7,277 nt of DNA from assembly GCA_965371325.1 (NCBI GenBank), contig CBDUXZ010000093.1, positions 1 to 7,277 of the forward strand, written 5' to 3'. The number at the start of each line of letters is the position of its first letter. Within the stretch, counting starts at the first letter, position 1. The notes below the pieces were generated by a model that saw only the letters and a program-made list of their open reading frames with translations, was not told the origin of the DNA and made no database searches. Source of the stretch: CBDUXZ01 sp965371325 [NCBI: uncultured bacterium] (GTDB lineage: Bacteria; JAUYMQ01). Shown here in pieces: positions 5,391-7,277 of this stretch. Made by a program: the position numbers and the translations under genes.

Positions 5391-6206
5391 ATGCACGACG
5401 CCATCGGAATCTTCGACTCCGGGATAGGTGGCCTCACGGTCCTGCGAGCCCTGAAGGAAACGCTCCCGGACGAAGAGACGATCTATCTGGGCGATACGGC
5501 CCGCGTACCCTACGGAACGCGCTCGCCGGAAACGGTGGTGCGATACGCCGTTCAGGCGGCTGCGTTCATGGCCGAAAAGCAGGTAAAGCTTCTGGTTGTG
5601 GCCTGCAATACCGCTTCCGCAGTGGCGCTCGATGCCATCCGTTCAGGGTGCCCCGGCGCATCTTTTCCACTGATTGGCGTGATAGAGCCCGGCGTGCGGG
5701 AAGCGCTTCGTCTGACACGAACGGGGCGCGTCGGTGTGATCGGTACCGAGGCGACGATCAGGAGCCAAGCCTACACGCGGGCCCTGAAGGCGCTCGTCCC
5801 TGACATCCAGGTGTTCACCAAGGCCTGCCCGCTGTTTGTTCCCCTTGCGGAGGAGGGGTGGGAGGAGACCGAGGTCGCTGCCCTGGTAGCGCGGGAATAC
5901 CTCTCGGGCTTCGGGGATCTCGGCGTTGATACCCTGATACTGGGCTGCACCCACTACCCGGTCATGAGAAACGTAATCGGACGGACGGTGGGTGACGGGA
6001 TTTCGCTCGTTGATTCGGCGAAGGCGACGGCCGTCAGCGTGCGCGAAGTTTTGAAGGAACGAGGCCTGATCAAGCCGGCGAAGGCAAGCGGATCGGGCGA
6101 GCGCGGCGATCGATTCTATGTGACCGACGCCCATGAGCGTTTCGTGAAAGTCGGGAGCCGCTTCCTCGGGCGGGACATGGCGGGTGTGATCACGGTCGAG
6201 TTGTAG
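5391..6206 (+). CDS. murI: Glutamate racemase
   Basis: This 271-residue cytoplasmic enzyme interconverts L- and D-glutamate, supplying D-Glu for the second residue of the peptidoglycan stem peptide. All family signatures are present: IGIFDSGIGGLTVLRAL (5-21, with D9 and S10 in the active site), YLGDTARVPYGTRS (32-45), the first catalytic cysteine in VVACNTASA (C72), and the second in ILGCTHYPV (C186). CPLFVPLAEEGW (146-157) is another conserved block. Length is normal for the family. The start is supported by GGAG at 5382-5385, 5 bases before the ATG, and by the DSG motif falling at the expected distance from the terminus. It is the first gene of a unit with the small conserved protein 48 bases downstream and ftsE beyond, a sensible grouping of wall synthesis and division functions. 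Confidence 0.97.
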   Translation: MHDAIGIFDSGIGGLTVLRALKETLPDEETIYLGDTARVPYGTRSPETVVRYAVQAAAFMAEKQVKLLVVACNTASAVALDAIRSGCPGASFPLIGVIEPGVREALRLTRTGRVGVIGTEATIRSQAYTRALKALVPDIQVFTKACPLFVPLAEEGWEETEVAALVAREYLSGFGDLGVDTLILGCTHYPVMRNVIGRTVGDGISLVDSAKATAVSVREVLKERGLIKPAKASGSGERGDRFYVTDAHERFVKVGSRFLGRDMAGVITVEL

Positions 6207-6254
6207 GCCGCTTCTGCGGGAGCGCCGGGGCTCGCACGCGGAGACTTTTCGAGA

Positions 6255-6662
6255 ATGTTGCCCGGGCTCAATCACAATGTTCGTTTCAAGGGGAAGATCT
6301 ACCACGTCCAGACCGAAGACAGCGGCCTTCGGAAGCCGCATGTCACGACGATTCTGTTCGATGGGGGTGAAATCCTGGCGCGGAAACGGACGAGCTACGC
6401 CGACATGGTGTCGTCGGGCGGTATCGATGACGTGGTTCGCAAGCTGATGATGGATCAGCATAAGGATATGCTGCGGTACCTGAAGTCGGGGGCCGTCGAA
6501 GGGGAGCCGGAAGCCGCCCAGGACAGCGCCGCTTCTTCTCCCGAAATCGGGTTCGCCGCCGGCGAGGTTTCGAAAGACGAGAGTTCTCTTGACGAAGTCA
6601 TCCTTGATTTCATGACCGGCGAATCGGGGAAGAGGCGTCCGTCGGGGGGCCCGGCGCGTTAA
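6255..6662 (+). CDS. Small conserved protein of unknown function between murI and ftsE
   Basis: The 135-residue soluble protein has no signal peptide or membrane segment. Its N-terminal 78 residues look like a compact folded domain: LNHNVRFKGKIYHVQTEDSGLRKPHVTTILFDGGEILARKRTSYADM, then a helix VVRKLMMDQHKDMLRYLKSG. The HNVRxKGxxxHVQTEDSG block recalls a conserved but unnamed domain that I associate with Deltaproteobacteria and Myxococcota; this is from memory, not a search. Residues 79-110 are an acidic, Ala/Ser-rich linker. The tail holds a short amphipathic motif, SLDEVILDFMTG (111-122), before a basic end. Two His residues (H7, H17) and H29 in the core could be structural or bind metal. 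The SD is modest (GGAGA about 10 bases upstream). It lies 48 bases after murI and 45 bases before ftsE, so co-transcription is likely. Confidence 0.8.
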   Translation: MLPGLNHNVRFKGKIYHVQTEDSGLRKPHVTTILFDGGEILARKRTSYADMVSSGGIDDVVRKLMMDQHKDMLRYLKSGAVEGEPEAAQDSAASSPEIGFAAGEVSKDESSLDEVILDFMTGESGKRRPSGGPAR

Positions 6663-6707
6663 CGTGACCCAGGAGTAGGAACAGAAGCGAGCCCGGTCGC
6701 TTCAGCC

Positions 6708-7277
6708 ATGCCCATGATTCATATCTCCCACGTTTCAAAGTCCTTTTCCCGGGACATGCCGGCCTTGGTCGACGTGAATCTGGTTATCGGGAAAGGCGAA
6801 TTCGTCTTTCTCACCGGACCCAGCGGCGCCGGTAAGTCCACCCTCCTCAGGCTTCTGTTTGGCGCCGAGAAACCCAGCGAGGGACAGATTCTCATTGACG
6901 GGCGGAACATATCAAGGCTTCGAGCCGCCCACATTCCGTTGCTTCGCCGGAAGATCGGCGTGGTTTTCCAGGACTTCAAACTTCTCATGAATCTGAGTGT
7001 TTTCGAGAACGTCGCCATGGCGGTCGAGGTGCTCGGCGAGCCAAGGGCGAAGGTGCAGCAGAGGACCTGGCGTGTCCTGAAATCGGTGGGGCTTGCGCAC
7101 AAGATGCACGCGAAAGCGATTCTTCTCTCCGGCGGGGAACAGCAGCGCGTAGCCATTGCCAGGGCCATCGTGAACGAACCGGATGTTCTGCTGGCGGATG
7201 AGCCAACGGGCAACCTGGATCCGGATCTAACGATGGAAATCATGAAGTTCCTTCAGCAGGTCAATGCCCGGGGAACC
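6708..7277 (+). CDS. ftsE: Cell-division ATP-binding protein FtsE, N-terminal 190 residues, cut by window edge
   Basis: FtsE is the cytoplasmic ATPase of the FtsEX complex, which at the division site drives conformational change in FtsX to activate peptidoglycan hydrolases. The visible part contains Walker A GPSGAGKST (37-45), the Q-loop VVFQDFKLLMNLSVFENVA (85-103), whose QDFKLL sequence is typical of FtsE rather than general ABC transporters, the ABC signature LSGGEQQR (140-147), and Walker B VLLADEPTGNLD (160-171) with catalytic E165. Only about the last 30 residues and the H-loop are expected to be missing. The start at 6708 (MPMIHISHVSK) or at 6714 (MIHISHVSK) fits family N-termini; neither has a good SD, as the nearest AGGAG (6671-6675) is too far, so translation may depend on coupling. 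ftsX would be expected next. Confidence 0.95.
   Translation, partial: MPMIHISHVSKSFSRDMPALVDVNLVIGKGEFVFLTGPSGAGKSTLLRLLFGAEKPSEGQILIDGRNISRLRAAHIPLLRRKIGVVFQDFKLLMNLSVFENVAMAVEVLGEPRAKVQQRTWRVLKSVGLAHKMHAKAILLSGGEQQRVAIARAIVNEPDVLLADEPTGNLDPDLTMEIMKFLQQVNARGT

Noticed and set aside
5643-6461. 272-codon minus-strand open frame
   Set aside because: It is antisense to murI and the following gene, both of which carry clear family motifs.

Overview
The window is GC-rich, gene-dense bacterial chromosome, without tRNA, rRNA, CRISPR or mobile-element signatures that I can see. A PEP-CTERM-tailed exported protein implies a Gram-negative, exosortase-bearing host. The small conserved protein between murI and ftsE, together with high GC, suggests a lineage around the former Deltaproteobacteria or Myxococcota, or a neighbouring uncultured phylum. 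That placement is inference from remembered family distributions, not a search.

Layout. Positions 1-571 (minus) hold the N-terminal 190 codons of a UbiA-family prenyltransferase that runs off the left edge. It is transcribed divergently from a TIGR01777-type NAD(P)-dependent epimerase (731-1639). Next come three co-oriented genes for envelope or exported proteins: a membrane-anchored protein with an Ala-Glu repeat stalk and a six-cysteine C-terminal domain (1757-2530); a secreted protein with a beta-propeller-like N-terminal half and a helical, arginine-rich C-terminal half (2733-4388); and a secreted lamin-tail-domain protein ending in a PEP-CTERM sorting signal (4442-5128). A strong intrinsic terminator (5141-5166) closes this block. 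A good sigma70-type promoter (5224-5252) opens the next unit: murI (glutamate racemase, 5391-6206), a small conserved protein of unknown function (6255-6662) and the start of ftsE (6708 to the right edge).

How the genes fit together. The right-hand unit concerns cell wall and division: MurI supplies D-glutamate for peptidoglycan, and FtsE with FtsX couples ATP hydrolysis to septal wall hydrolysis. The small protein between them is a candidate partner by position only. The middle block is a run of uncharacterised envelope and secreted proteins. The gap before each of these three genes contains at least one GC-rich inverted repeat without a U-tract. The left end is membrane isoprenoid metabolism and an oxidoreductase.

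The most distinctive part is 1757-5128, three adjacent poorly characterised exported or envelope proteins. I do not see convincing evidence of a wholly new system, but the propeller/helical fusion and the small MurI-FtsE linker gene deserve follow-up.
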